Position numbers and translations under genes: made by a program. From Spinacia oleracea (Eukaryota > Streptophyta > Magnoliopsida > Caryophyllales > Amaranthaceae), in NCBI RefSeq assembly GCF_020520425.1, contig NC_079487.1, positions 7,735,501 to 7,799,500 on the forward strand: 64,000 bases of DNA. Direction: 5' to 3'. Under the pieces are notes generated by a model. That model saw nothing but the letters and a program-made list of their open reading frames with translations, did not search any database and had not been told where the DNA came from. Below are positions 23,201-32,775 of this stretch, piece after piece. The stretch's first letter is position 1. Every line of letters begins with the position of its first letter.

Positions 23201-24186
23201 TCGACGACATATTGCTTATCGGAAATGACATTCCTATGTTGAACTCTGTCAAGATTTGGCTTGGGAAATGTTTTTCGATGAAGGATCTAGGAGAAGCACA
23301 GTACATATTGGGCATCAAGATTTACAGAGATAGATCTAAAAAGATGATTGGACTTAGTCAAAGCACTTATATCAATAAGGTGCTTGATAGGTTCAAGATG
23401 GCGGACTCCAAGCGAGGCTACCTACCCATGTCTCATGGAATGACTCTAAGCAAGACTCAGTGCCCAAAAACACTTGATGAGCGTAGACGAATGAATGGGA
23501 TTCCATATGCATCATTGATTGGTTCAATAATGTATGCTATGATATGTACACGCCCGGATGTTGCGTACGCACTCAGTGCTACGAGCAGATACCAGTCAGA
23601 CCCAGGAGAGGCGCATTGGACTGCTGCCAAGAACATTCTGAAGTACCTGAAAAGGCACAAAGATGACTTCCTGGTCTATGGTGGAGATGATGAATTAATT
23701 GTTAAAGGCTATACGGACGCAAGTTTCCAAACCGACAAAGATGATTTTAGATCACAGTCTGGGTTTGTCTTCTGCCTCAACAGAGGAGCAGTAAGCTGGA
23801 AAAGTGCTAAGCAAAGCACCATTGCGGATTCTACAACTGAAGCGGAGTACATTGTTGCACATGAAGCAGCAAAGGAAGCTATATGGCTAAGGAAGTTCAT
23901 AGGAGAACTTGGTGTAGTCCCCTCCATTAAAGGACCAATAGCCCTGTATTGTGATAATAACGGAGCTATTGCACAGGCAAAAGAGCCTAGACACCACCAG
24001 AGAGTCAAGCATGTACTTCGTAGATTTCAGCTTCTACGAGAGTTCGTTGAAAGAAAAGAAGTCGAGATAAGCAAAATTGGAACTGATGACAACATATCAG
24101 ATCCATTAACTAAACCTCTGCCGCAGGCGAAGCACAACTCGCACACTGCAGCTATGGGAATCAAGCATATTGGAGAATGGCTTTGA
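20221..24186 (+). CDS. Copia gag-pol polyprotein, intact, 1,321 aa
   Basis: Encodes all retrotransposition functions in one frame. Order: gag N-terminal domain (UBN2 type); a zinc knuckle at residues 251-264 (C-x2-C-x4-H-x4-C, CFYCKKKGHWKRDC); aspartic protease with WVLDTGCGSHLC, active Asp 298; a GAG-pre-integrase LWHCRLGH zinc finger; integrase with Asp 494, Asp 557 and Glu 593 (DD35E spacing); reverse transcriptase with YVDD at 993-996; RNase H with Asp 1166 (YTDAS), Glu 1207 (TTEAEY) and Asp 1245 (YCDNNGA). I chose the ATG at 20221 (MANNNSF) because the frame upstream to 20128 is hydrophobic and unlike gag, and the same ATG is kept in copia C. Gag and pol are fused with no frameshift, as usual in copia. 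No stop or missing catalytic residue is seen. Lineage within copia not assigned. Confidence 0.95.
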   Translation: MANNNSFNIRSILEKEKLNGKNFLDWQRNLQIVLMQEEKEYVLDEAMPEAAGDGVTQAALNRWIDANKDVKCLMLATMSADLQKTFINSDAFTIISELKNMFQDLARVERFETHRQILETKLKKGERVSPHVLKMIGLIENMSRLDQQFSQEMAIDTILHSLHSGYYQFKLNYSMNSLDKTLTELHGMLKTAEKTLKSDKQDVLMVRGGKFKKSGKKRNAKKGGNKASPTKQTGAKSAKRKASQPTSESECFYCKKKGHWKRDCLMLKEDQKNGTVVPSSGIFVIDCILANSTSWVLDTGCGSHLCSNPQGLRRSRKLSKGEVDLRVGNGARIAALAVGTYYLSLPSGLVLELEECFHVPSLTKNIISVSCLDAKGFSFIIKDNSCSFYFKEMFYGSARLVNGLYLLDHDKQVYNINTKKAKKDDSDLTYLWHCRLGHINLKRLERLQREGILEPFDLENYGKCESCLLGKMTKQPFSKVGERANELLGLIHTDVCGPMSTNARGGFSYFITFTDDFSRYGYVYLMKHKSESFDKFKEFQSEVENQLGKKIKALRSDRGGEYLSYEFDDHLKECGILSELTPPGTPQWNGVSERRNRTLLDMVRSMMGQAELPLEFWGHALNTAALTINRAPSKAVEKTPYELWFGKPPNVSFLKIWGCEVYVKRLISDKLHPKSDKCILVGYPKETKGYYFYNTSENKVFVARDGVFLEKDHISKMTSGRKVDLEEIRVEQQTLENAQDDIQDETQRSLEESGENHGQSSNVTPRRSQRYRSQPERYLGILTNESYDVLLLESDEPATYKQAMTSPSSKQWQEAMQSELDSMSENQVWDLVDLPDGYQAIGSKWVFKLKKDKDGKLEVFKARLVAKGYRQVHGVDYDETFSPVAMLKSIRIMLAIAAYYDYEIWQMDVKTAFLNGVLTETVFMTQPEGFEDPKNAKKVCKLKKSIYGLKQASRSWNIRFDEAVSDFGFIKNADESCVYKKVSGSKIAFLVLYVDDILLIGNDIPMLNSVKIWLGKCFSMKDLGEAQYILGIKIYRDRSKKMIGLSQSTYINKVLDRFKMADSKRGYLPMSHGMTLSKTQCPKTLDERRRMNGIPYASLIGSIMYAMICTRPDVAYALSATSRYQSDPGEAHWTAAKNILKYLKRHKDDFLVYGGDDELIVKGYTDASFQTDKDDFRSQSGFVFCLNRGAVSWKSAKQSTIADSTTEAEYIVAHEAAKEAIWLRKFIGELGVVPSIKGPIALYCDNNGAIAQAKEPRHHQRVKHVLRRFQLLREFVERKEVEISKIGTDDNISDPLTKPLPQAKHNSHTAAMGIKHIGEWL

Positions 24187-25050
24187 TGTCTCTGTTTAAT
24201 GTTTTAAAGTTTTAGAGTTTAAATCTTTGTAAAACATTATTGGTTAATCATTCACAATAAATGAAATGAATTCATTTTTCCATTTAATTTATGGTTTATT
24301 AAATGATGAGTCCCTTCAATTTGACGATATATTCAAGATAGACTGTCAGGACCAGTCCTGTGACTAAGAAATGTCTATCAAGTGAACTTGAATGTCAAAG
24401 GTAGAAAATGGTCCCTAATCGGAGTTTTCTATAAAATTGGACGCATAGAAAACGTTAGACGATTAGAATGCAAGATGACTAGTAGTTCTGTTTCTTGAAC
24501 TATGTGGACATGGCAATGTCATAATCATTTGCATAGATACTTACTTTGGGAAGACTAGTATCGGACAAGACCTATGAAACTTTACTGTAAGAGATGAAAA
24601 TCTGTCATGAGTAAATTTCATTAAATTATTAGACACTAAATCCTCAATACCTGAGTGATTTGAGATTACTTGTTTGAGAACTGGTTGCTTTGACGTTGAC
24701 CAACCGTCGCACCGTAAAAGGAGGCTATAAAGGCAACGCTCAGGTAATCACCTATCAAACGAAGTCTAATCTCAAGATCGCAAGATTGGGATTGTCCTCC
24801 CATAAATCGGGATGAGATGCTTAAAAGTTGTACAAGGCCACTCGGAGAGCTAGAAACTGTGAAATGCATGGCCGTGCTCGGATGAATCATAGGCTATGAT
24901 TATCTGTTTATTTGATCAGTTGAACTCTGAAACCGAGGAACACCTCTGGACGTAATAAGGATGACAACTCTTACCTTATGTTCAAGAGCAAGCATCGAGC
25001 GACAAAGGAATTAGGAAATGCACACTTGTCCCTAAGGACAAGTGGGAGAC
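24187..25050 (+). other. Copia A 3' non-coding region with polypurine tract
   Basis: About 860 bp between the gag-pol stop and the right LTR with no coding potential. Conserved in B, C and (diverged) D, so it belongs to the element. The tract AAGTGGGAGAC (25040-25050) directly precedes the LTR and is the likely plus-strand primer. Confidence 0.8.
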
Positions 25051-26421
25051 TGAAGGAAATAATGCCCTTGGTCCAAGTATGCATTCTATGTTAAGTCTAA
25101 TAAATGCGGTTCAGTATTAATTAACAAGTTAATAATTCAGTGAGATCAAGTGAGCTGAATGCCTAGCTAGAGGCCGCTTCAGTTCAAGTGGAATTAATGA
25201 TATTAATCCACAGCTTACTCTTGACTGAACCCGTAGGGTCACACAAATAGTACGTAAACGGATCAAGTATTTAATGGCATTAAATACTCCATCTATGAAT
25301 ATTCGGAACCGACGGATCTTGGTTTCAGTGGGAGCTAAGATCGTCACAGGCAAGAAATGAATACTCCGGAAACGATGATATTGCCGGAAACGGAAATATG
25401 GATCGTATCGGAAATATAAATATTATCCAAGTCGTAGATGTTGCCGGAAACGGAAACATGGTACGTATCGGAAAATATTATCGGAAATGGAAATATTGCC
25501 AGAATCGGAAATATTGCCGGAAACGGAGATATTGTCAGAATCGGAAATATTACCGGAATCGGAAAATAATTCCGGAAACGGAAATATTAAATATATATTG
25601 TTCGTATCGGAAATGAATTCCGGAATCGGAAAATTTAATCGGAAGCGCATCATACGAATAAGCATCGGACGAGGCCTGCCGGACGAGGCCCAGCACGAAG
25701 CCAGGCCATCGCCCAGCAAGCCAAGCGCGCCGCACAAACAGCCACGCCAGGCCCAGCGCAAGGCCAGGCCCAGCAGGCTGCGCAGCGCGCACAGCGCGCA
25801 CAGCACGCGCAGCGCGCAGCGCGCGCGGGCGCTGCGTGGGCTGCTGCTCGCGCGCACGCATGGGGCCCATCGTGGCAGCCGTGCGTGTGTGTGCAAGTGT
25901 TTGTGTTCGTGCACGTTTCCTAAAACATGCAGAGTTCGGTTAATGATTAAATTCCTAATTCTATTTGATAAATTAATTAAATTAGAGTTCTTGTAGGATT
26001 CTAGGTTTAATTAATTTGTATTTGAATAGGATTTCGATTCCCTTTCCATACCCCTATAAATATGAGGCTAGGGCTCACAATTTATAACAAGTTTAAAAGT
26101 ATTCAAAAGTGAGTTTTTTGAGAGAAAATTAAAACACACATCTTGCTCATAAAAGTGCCGAAATTTTCTAGTACCTTAAGGGCGATTCTAGTTGGTCAAT
26201 CTTAAGGCGGATCCGGACGTGCTGTGGACTATCTACGGAGGGACGACACTTGGAGTTCTAAAGACTTGTTCTTGTTCGGTTCGGGCGCAGCTAGGGAGGG
26301 CACGCAACAAAGAGTATGCATATAAATTATGCTATATGATTATGTGTAAATAATATGTTGTCCTGGGTTAATGGTTGTTTCCGCATGATCTATGTAATGT
26401 CATATGTATCATAACCTAACA
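25051..26421 (+). repeat. 3' LTR of copia A (1,371 bp)
   Basis: TGAAGGAAAT... to ...CCTAACA. It is 13 bp longer than the 5' LTR through a 4-bp ATAT and a 9-bp GCGCACAGC expansion. TATA box at 26055-26062. Followed by the TSD copy GGTTC at 26422-26426. Confidence 0.94.
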
Positions 26422-26426
26422 GGTTC
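26422..26426. repeat. Right target-site duplication of copia A
   Basis: GGTTC, matching 16053-16057. Confidence 0.92.
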
Positions 26427-26468
26427 ACCGACCCCCAAAGAAAAAGTGGAAAAAAACTTATAACTGAG

Positions 26469-26608
26469 AGGTAAGAGACCTGTTATTATCTATAACTGAT
26501 CCCTTAAGTGATAAAAAGCCAGCTCCCCACAAAAGCCATCGCGTGCAATGGTGGTCGATGGGGGGATAATCCTAAGAGACCAGTCGTTAGAAAATAACGG
26601 TCTCTTAG
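26469..26608. repeat. Imperfect inverted repeat
   Basis: Arms GGTAAGAGACCTGTTATTATC (26469-26489) and the complement of AAAATAACGGTCTCTTAG (26590-26608) pair with one bulge. Possibly a small fold-back element; no TSD identified. The rest of 26427-26729 holds nothing I recognise. Confidence 0.45.
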
Positions 26609-26729
26609 AGTTTTGAATAACAAATCCGTATCAAAATTCAGTTCAAATTAAAGAGAACAGTTATTTAAATACATGCTCTCTTAAATTATGTTATTCTTTT
26701 CACCCCACCCATGGAACTCTTAGAGAATA

Positions 26730-26990
26730 CTCCCTCTGTTCCTTAATACTCGATCCAGTTTGACTTTTTGCACTATTCACATAATTCACGTTGACCCTAT
26801 TTTATTTGTAGTATATGAACCACAAATGGTAGTATATAATATATGGTTGGCTTCATCTTAATATATATTTTCAAAATATTAATATTTGTATAAGTTTTTA
26901 TAATATGTAGTTAAAGAAAATGATGGTCAAAGTTATGTATTGGCAAGCGTGTTCGATCAAAACTTGTCGAGTATTAAGGGACAAACGGAG
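26730..26990. mobile_element. Stowaway-like MITE, complete (261 bp)
   Basis: Terminal inverted repeats of about 24 bp: CTCCCTCTGTTCCTTAATAC at the left, and the complement of GTATTAAGGGACAAACGGAG at the right. Flanked by TA on both sides (26728-26729, 26991-26992), the Tc1/mariner target. No coding capacity. Confidence 0.88.
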
Positions 26991-27519
26991 TAATTGTAAT
27001 TATTTTGTAGGTATTTGACTGTAATATGAATATTTATTAATTTTAGGACGATAAATCTTTTTAGTACATATTGGGTTGTGCAAGAACACTATAAAGATCC
27101 TTGATACGCCACTGCCGACACCTCAAAAAAAAATCCTAACTCCGCCACTTCTTTTAGGGTTCCTCCTTACTGGTGAGAAAGGTGTTACTCGGACATCGGT
27201 GTTCCTAATCCGGAGTATCTAGTGTATGTCAGTATGTGGATATTGAATTCTCTAGTCGAAGCTTGATTCCATACTTCGAGGTTCGTCCTTTGATCCCATT
27301 CATCTTTTCGTTACTTCAAACGTTCAAATATTTGTTTTGTAAAACACATTAGCTTTGGAGGAATTGGGTGTACTTTACGAAACTTCAGAATCAATGGCTC
27401 ACTTGTTTACTCTCAAATAAACATACTTTTATCTGTATTAAACAACTTAATTATTTTTCTCTCCTACCTAATTGACTTAGATTATATTAAGATTCATATA
27501 ATAAGGTATAATTCTTAAA
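26991..27519. other. AT-rich intergenic sequence
   Basis: No gene or clear element. Around 27090-27140 there is a word ending in CTAACTCCGCCACTT, typical of the edge of old plant repeats. Confidence 0.5.
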
Positions 27520-27865
27520 TGGACTTGGTCCACACTAAATTTATTGTGGACCATGTCTTAAAATAAAGTTAACAACTTGTGCCTAATTTATTTTAGCATT
27601 TTATTAGGATTATTATTGAAAAAAAATATCTAATTAGTGTCGTTGATACATGTTGTGCTTGAATAATGTGATTTTAAGTCATAATTCGCTTTTAAAAACA
27701 TAGGGGGTTACTATGCTTCAAAAAATGGTTACTATGACTAAAAATGTTGGTGTTTAATTTATTATAGTTACTATATGAACAATAAAGGTCACTATGAGTG
27801 TAAAAAGGTGTTAGTGAAAATTATTGATTTTGTGTCCACACTAATATTATTGTGGACCAGGTCCA
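27520..27865. mobile_element. MITE with long terminal inverted repeats (about 346 bp)
   Basis: The left end TGGACTTGGTCCACACTAAA and the right end (reverse complement TGGACCTGGTCCACAATAAT) are inverted over about 33 bp. Each arm also contains its own small TGGTCC...GGACCA palindrome. AT-rich interior, no ORF. TSD not clear, so superfamily left open. Confidence 0.65.
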
Positions 27866-28232
27866 CGCAAAAATATTCCTATAATAAGTATATTTATATT
27901 TATATTTATATTAAATTGTCTTAGATTCCAAAAGAAACTATTATTCAACAACCTAGTACTATTTGACTCGTTTAAAGGATTGAAAAACAACACACTAGAC
28001 CTTAGTGTATAATATTTGATTGATATACAAACATAGCAAACGTATTCATTTAATATCTATTACACAATGTTTTCCATAATTGACTTGAATTTGCAAGAAT
28101 TAAATTAAACAAACGTGACTTTAGCTTAATTAGCTTAGCTTCCATTCGTACAATATCAATATTTATAGAGAATAACAAATAATTGTATACGACCATGCAT
28201 CCATCCTTGTGTGCAAACAAATTATAATACTC
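27866..28232. other. Intergenic sequence downstream of XTH1
   Basis: AT-rich, no element seen. The stretch nearest 28232 should hold the XTH1 3' UTR (minus strand). Confidence 0.5.
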
Positions 28233-29697
28233 TTACTCAATGGCGTGCTTACACTCCGGAGGGAAAGCTTGAGAGAATCGTTTCCAATCGGTACAATAGT
28301 TATAAATCATGTAGTTCTTCTGAACCCACCTCAATCTCATCCTGCTGTAAGGATTAAGATCATGTGTCTTCCACTTCCCATTGATCGAGTTATCGATGTT
28401 GAAATTACGATAATAGGCCGTGAAAGGTGCCTTCGACCAATCTGTCTTTACTCTACCACCTTGAGTAGCCCAGTCATCAGCATTCCAAAGGCTAGCAAAT
28501 ATTCTTTGTGGTTGCACTTTTGGGAAAAATGTTATTCCTTTGTTCTCGTAGTTTCTGAATACTCTTAACGGTGTTTCATCCACCAAGAACCTGTCAATTC
28601 CATTAATAGCTAGCGCGTAAGTATTACTACCTCCATTTCAAAATGATATTTTACAGTTATTATTTAATGTAAAACTGCGCGCATAAAAGACTAGTAATAA
28701 TGTAATCAAACATATCATGTTTGTTGGGTTAAACTTACATGATAAGTTTTGGGTTCCAAACAATTGAATAGGTGTGGAAGTTTTGTGATGGGTCGAACCA
28801 AAGGTGGAATTGTTGCTCCCTGTTGCCTTGCCCTTGGCTGAACACATTAGTGTGGATGGTGTAAGGTTGGCCGGACACGTTCCCCAAGAACTCGAAATCG
28901 ATCTCGTCGTGTCTTCCGGTGCTTTGATCGGATGATAACTGCATAATATGACAATGTCACGAGGTAAGATTTGAGACAAACCAAATCCGAATTATGACTT
29001 TAAGAATCAAATATTGGGCCACTGGCCATACTTTGTACGTAAATTAGATGTTGGTTGGTTCATTTAACTTTTTTGACTTGTAGCAAATACTAGTCATTTG
29101 TATATGTAGCTTTAGTCTATTGTTGACTTAGTCGTTTTAGTCTATAATTGACTTACTAGTCGATAGTAACGGACAAGCAACAACAACTGTTTACACGTTA
29201 CACGTATACTTTGTATGACTTAAATTAAATGCATTCCGTAAAATTACAGTGTTACATGCATGTTAATATGAAAATTGAACTAGCTATAAACCAAATGAGA
29301 GCATAGTAAGACATGCTACACTAACTATACTAAGGATAACCATCACACCATATTATACCCATATTACCAAATATTTCCATGTGTATATAATAGTAAGCAT
29401 AAAACAACTTACATAGAAGGTGGTGACGGTACCAGCCGAGTTACCCGCAACAAATTTCATCTGCATATCAATCCTTCCAAATAGATATTCCCTCTTAGAT
29501 TTGAAGCCAGAACCCGAACCCCTGTCTAGGGTAAGCGCAAGTTGCTGGCCACCAGGACCAGAAACTCGAACTCTTGGACCACCGAATGTGGATTCAAATT
29601 CAGTATTGAAGTTACCCGCTGCATAGGCCGTAGCGCTCACCATGAGCGCAACGGCCACGACAACTTTGAGGACAAGAAGTTGGTCATGCATCCCCAT
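28233..29697 (-). CDS. Xyloglucan endotransglucosylase/hydrolase (XTH1), 3 exons, 280 aa
   Basis: Minus-strand join of 29697..29413, 28938..28739 and 28590..28233. Both introns have GT/AG ends and the sum is 843 nt in frame. A secreted cell-wall enzyme that cuts and religates xyloglucan during wall loosening. It has a hydrophobic signal peptide (about residues 1-26, ending ATAYA). The GH16 catalytic motif [10 protein letters not shown] is at 105-114 with nucleophile Glu107 and acid/base Glu111, followed directly by the N-glycosylation site Asn115-Val-Ser typical of XTHs. The C-terminal XET extension ([18 protein letters not shown]) carries paired cysteines. Length is normal for the family. 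A close paralogue lies at 41088-42533. Transferase versus hydrolase preference cannot be read from sequence alone, but it is not obviously the hydrolytic class. No defect seen. Confidence 0.93.
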
Positions 29698-29768
29698 AAT
29701 TGAAGATATAAAAGGAATGAAGTAATTAAAAGTGGAATATATGGTAAAGAAAGAGTGAAAGACGAAGG

Positions 29769-29776
29769 TATATATA
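29769..29776 (-). promoter_or_regulatory. TATA box of XTH1
   Basis: TATATATA about 75 bp upstream of the ATG on the minus strand. The surrounding GAAAGACGAAGGTATATATAG is nearly the same as before XTH2, which supports a functional core promoter. Confidence 0.65.
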
Positions 29777-29779
29777 GTG

Positions 29780-30470
29780 AAATTAGACGTACGAGTGGAT
29801 AATAGGGAAGAGAACGAAGGTTCATAGTACGTTGAGAAGTGTGACTGTGTGATGAGACACGAAAGGTAACAACTAACAACTAGAGTAGGGTTCCTTTAGC
29901 TGGCAAAATAATCGCACTCACCCGAAATTTTTGATCCAAAATTAATTTTGTGTTTTTTTTGTAGGTCCGCTTTTGAATTGGTTGGCACTTAGCTAGATGC
30001 TTACTACTCGTCGATCGATTTCTGTGGTTGATAATTGTGTGAACTTATGTACACAATTGGCTAAAATCATAGCACCGAAAACTGTGTTTTTTTGGTCCTG
30101 TACGGTAAAATATGTACGCGAGAGTTGAGACTAGTTGTACTCGGAATACTAGTTACGGAGTACTCCTATGCGAGTTAATGAAATGCAGCAAAGTTAAATA
30201 TTCGAGACTGGTAGACTGCTTCATCTATTACGTACATCAAAGTTAATGAAATGTAGCGAAATTAACATTTGAGACTGGTAGACTGCTTTACCTATTACAT
30301 TAATATATTTTAGGAAGGAAACCGTGTGTCACATGTTGTAAGACTCTCGTCTAAGAGGGTCCTTGTGTTTAGCACAATTAATATTTATCGCACTAATTAA
30401 ATCAGTTTGAATTAAAATGGGCTAAATGCATGAGTATAGGAGACCAACAAAGATAATTTCACCTCATGTA
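29780..30470. other. XTH1 upstream region
   Basis: Non-coding. The part at 29880-30000 resembles the XTH2 upstream region near 42860-42990 (AGCTGGCAAAATAATC, then GTGTTTTTTTTGTAGGTCC), a remnant of the duplicated promoter. Confidence 0.55.
30174..30303. repeat. Two-copy tandem duplication (68-bp period)
   Basis: GTTAATGAAATG...GAGACTGGTAGACTGCTT occurs at 30174 and again at 30242, with several substitutions. It lies about 500 bp upstream of the XTH1 ATG. Confidence 0.8.
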
Positions 30471-30739
30471 CATTACAAAAAATTGTTCCATTAACGACGG
30501 GAAATCTCGTCGCTAAAGGCCATTAATCATTGATTAATGACAGGATTTCCTGTCGCGAACCCGTCATAAAAGGGGGGTCGTCGTTAATGGAAAATCTCGT
30601 CGTTAACCCGTCGTAAAAGACATTTACGAAGGGTGTTCCCGTCTTTGTTTGGTTGTTAGCCCCGTCGCAAAAGCCTTTTGCGACGGGATTTTTGACCAGT
30701 CATAATTAGGTTGTCATTTAAGATACAAATCTTGTAGTG
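30471..30739. mobile_element. Short non-autonomous CACTA-type element (269 bp)
   Basis: Ends CATTACAAAAAATT and (reverse complement) CACTACAAGATTT, flanked by the 3-bp repeat GTA (30468-30470, 30740-30742). The interior is a series of GACGGGAA/TTCCTGTC and CCCGTCG-type inverted words (AACGACGGGAAATCTCGTCG), as in CACTA subterminal regions. No coding sequence. Confidence 0.72.
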
Positions 30740-30892
30740 GTATGAACACTACAAGAAATTGATTAATTTCCGACCGCCAAAAGTAGTTGGTAAAACGCGA
30801 AAAACGGTTGGTAAAAGTTTTACCAACCGCCAACGGTCGCAAAATGACGGTCAGTATTCACCTGGACGGTAGTTAAGAAAACTCCGACTGGA

Positions 30893-31146
30893 AGGCGGTC
30901 GCTAAAATTTACTGACAGAACTAGCGACCACCTTGGCAGTCACTAATTTAGTGACCGCAAAGGCAGTCCCTAATTTAGCGACTACCTTGGCGGTCACTAA
31001 TTTAGCGACTGCCAAGGCGGTCACTAAATTAGCGACTGCCAATGCGGTCACCAAATTAGCGACTGCCAAGGCGGTCACTAAATTACCGATTGCCAAGGCG
31101 GGTCACTACATTAGCGACTGCCATGGCGGTCACTAAATTAGTGACT
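30893..31146. repeat. 27-bp subterminal tandem repeats of the CACTA element
   Basis: Units GCGGTCACTAAATTAGCGAC+TGCCAAG recur with 27-bp spacing, at least six in direct order after some inverted ones. They are likely transposase-binding sites. They leave both strands open (60-70 codons of alternating AVTKLATAK-type text), which is not a gene. Confidence 0.82.
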
Positions 31147-31407
31147 ACACTTGTGACCTGTATTTAAGCGTTTAATTAGGCTATAATTTGTCTGTATTTA
31201 TACGAATTGATAAAAATCCTGTAATATCGTATGAAACCTGTCAATGTTATAATATTAAACCTGTTCAAAGTCATACAACAAGATTCATAATACACCTGAT
31301 TTTGTTTAAACATGTTACTACATTCATAATATATAGGACTCAAAAGAAAAGTTGCAACTAGGTATACAAGAATACTAACTACCTAACACAAAGGTGTCCC
31401 GCCGCTC

Positions 31408-31875
31408 TCAAGGGTCCTGCGACTGCGAGAAAGGAAAACCAATACACTGACTGAACATCCTCTCGTAAGACTCCATTGCCTTTTTCATCTGGGCGGCATG
31501 TTCTTCTCTCTCTCGTCTCTCCCTTTCTCTCTCTTGTCTCTCCCTTTCTATCTCCCTTTGATGCTCTAGTCGCTCTGCTTCTCTTTCTTCTCTCTCCCTT
31601 TGCCTCAAAAGTAGATCGTCCTCCATAGCTTTTAACATCTGATTTTTTGTTGTTTCAAGCTCAATGGATTTTTGAGTCAACTGTTGTTGAGTCTCTTCCA
31701 AGCGAGTTGACATTTGAGAATAAATAGATGGGGTGTATGAGCTAGAAGAACTACCACCCCATCTAGATGGTGCAAAGTATAGAGAATCTCCACTCACCAG
31801 CCCGGGGACCTTTCCCTTCTTTCTCCCACCTACTGTCTCAAAGTAGATTTGGTTGGGATCTTTAGCAATGCCTTT
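31408..31875 (-). pseudogene. CACTA-associated protein, C-terminal part (Ptta/En/Spm type)
   Basis: A minus-strand open frame of about 155 codons from 31875 to a stop at 31408. It begins DPNQIYFETVGGRKKGKVPG, then LVSGDSLYFAPSRWGG, then a long coiled coil rich in Glu, Arg and Gln (about 70 residues of EREREEREAERL type), ending SQCIGFPFSQSQDP. The GGRKKGKVPG...GS signature followed by a coiled coil is typical of the C-terminus of plant transposase-associated proteins in En/Spm-like elements. The frame is closed upstream by a stop at 31876-31878, probably at a decayed exon or frameshift; the transposase catalytic part is absent. The basic, proline-rich 82-codon frame at 33806-33558 on the same strand could be the N-terminal exon. 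Confidence 0.65.
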
Positions 31876-31964
31876 TCAACGCATTCAGCAACATTTTTTT
31901 CATAGTTTTCCTACAAGAATTAAAATGATTATCACCCATGCATAACAAATATATTAAATTGAGC

Positions 31965-32775
31965 ACATTTAAACTTAAAACATATATAGGCTAAATAAGG
32001 CATTTTCGCTCCCATTTTTCAACTAAAAGAACTAAGACCGGATTTAAAACTTAAAACGTGTTTCATAAGCTTTGTTTTAAGTTTCTAAGTCACATTCAAA
32101 TGTATTTACTCACATCTAAGGCTTATTTGGTCGTTATAGGTCATATTTTGCCTAAAATGTCATTTTCTCGCCCAACTTTGAGCTAAGGAACCAAACTTGT
32201 CATTTCAAACCATTTTCATGTTTTGTGTGGCATATTCAAGGTTTCTAAAACTGATTCTAATTAATTTAAGCACATTTAGGTCATATTTGGTCGATATAGG
32301 TCATATATCGACCAAATAAGGCATTTTCGGTCCCATTTTTCAACTAAAAGAACTAAGGGCTGATTTTAAACTTATAACGTGTTTCATAAGCTTAGTTTGA
32401 ACTTGCTAAGACACATTCAAATGTATTTACTCACATCTAAGGCCTATTTGGCCGTTATAGGTCATATTTTGCCTAAAATGTCATTTTCTCGCCCAACGTT
32501 GAGTTAAGGAACCAAACTTGTCATTTCAAACCATTTACATGTTTTGTGTGGCATATTCAAGGTTTCTAAAACTGATTCTAATCAATTTAAGCACATTAAG
32601 GTCATATTTGGTCGATATAGGTCATATATCGACCAAATAAGGCATTTTCGGTCCCATTTTTCAACTAAATCACCTAGGGGCTGATTTTAAACTTAAAACG
32701 TGTTTCATAAGCTTAGTTTAAACTTGCTAAGACACATTCAAATGTATTTACTCACATTTAAGGCTAATAGTCTAA
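31965..32775. repeat. 321-bp tandem repeat inside the CACTA element
   Basis: The word GGCATTTTCG recurs at 31999, 32320 and 32641, exactly 321 bp apart each time, with near-identical text between. The array is about 2.5 copies; the last is cut near 32775. It is non-coding and probably lies in an intron. Confidence 0.92.

Larger units (their letters stand above)
16058..26421 (+). mobile_element. Complete Ty1/copia retrotransposon A (10,364 bp)
   Basis: Left LTR 16058-17415, PBS 17417-17430, a leader of about 2.8 kb, intact gag-pol 20221-24186, an 860-bp 3' non-coding region, PPT 25040-25050, right LTR 25051-26421, and a GGTTC TSD. By eye the two LTRs differ by six substitutions and two indels (4 and 9 bp) over about 1,360 bp, about 0.4 %, so insertion is recent. 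All parts needed for autonomous transposition are visible. Confidence 0.94.

Noticed and set aside
30902..31136. Open frames with AVTKLATAK-like or ALAVANLVT-like repeats
   Set aside because: They come from the 27-bp CACTA subterminal repeat, open on both strands by virtue of the period.
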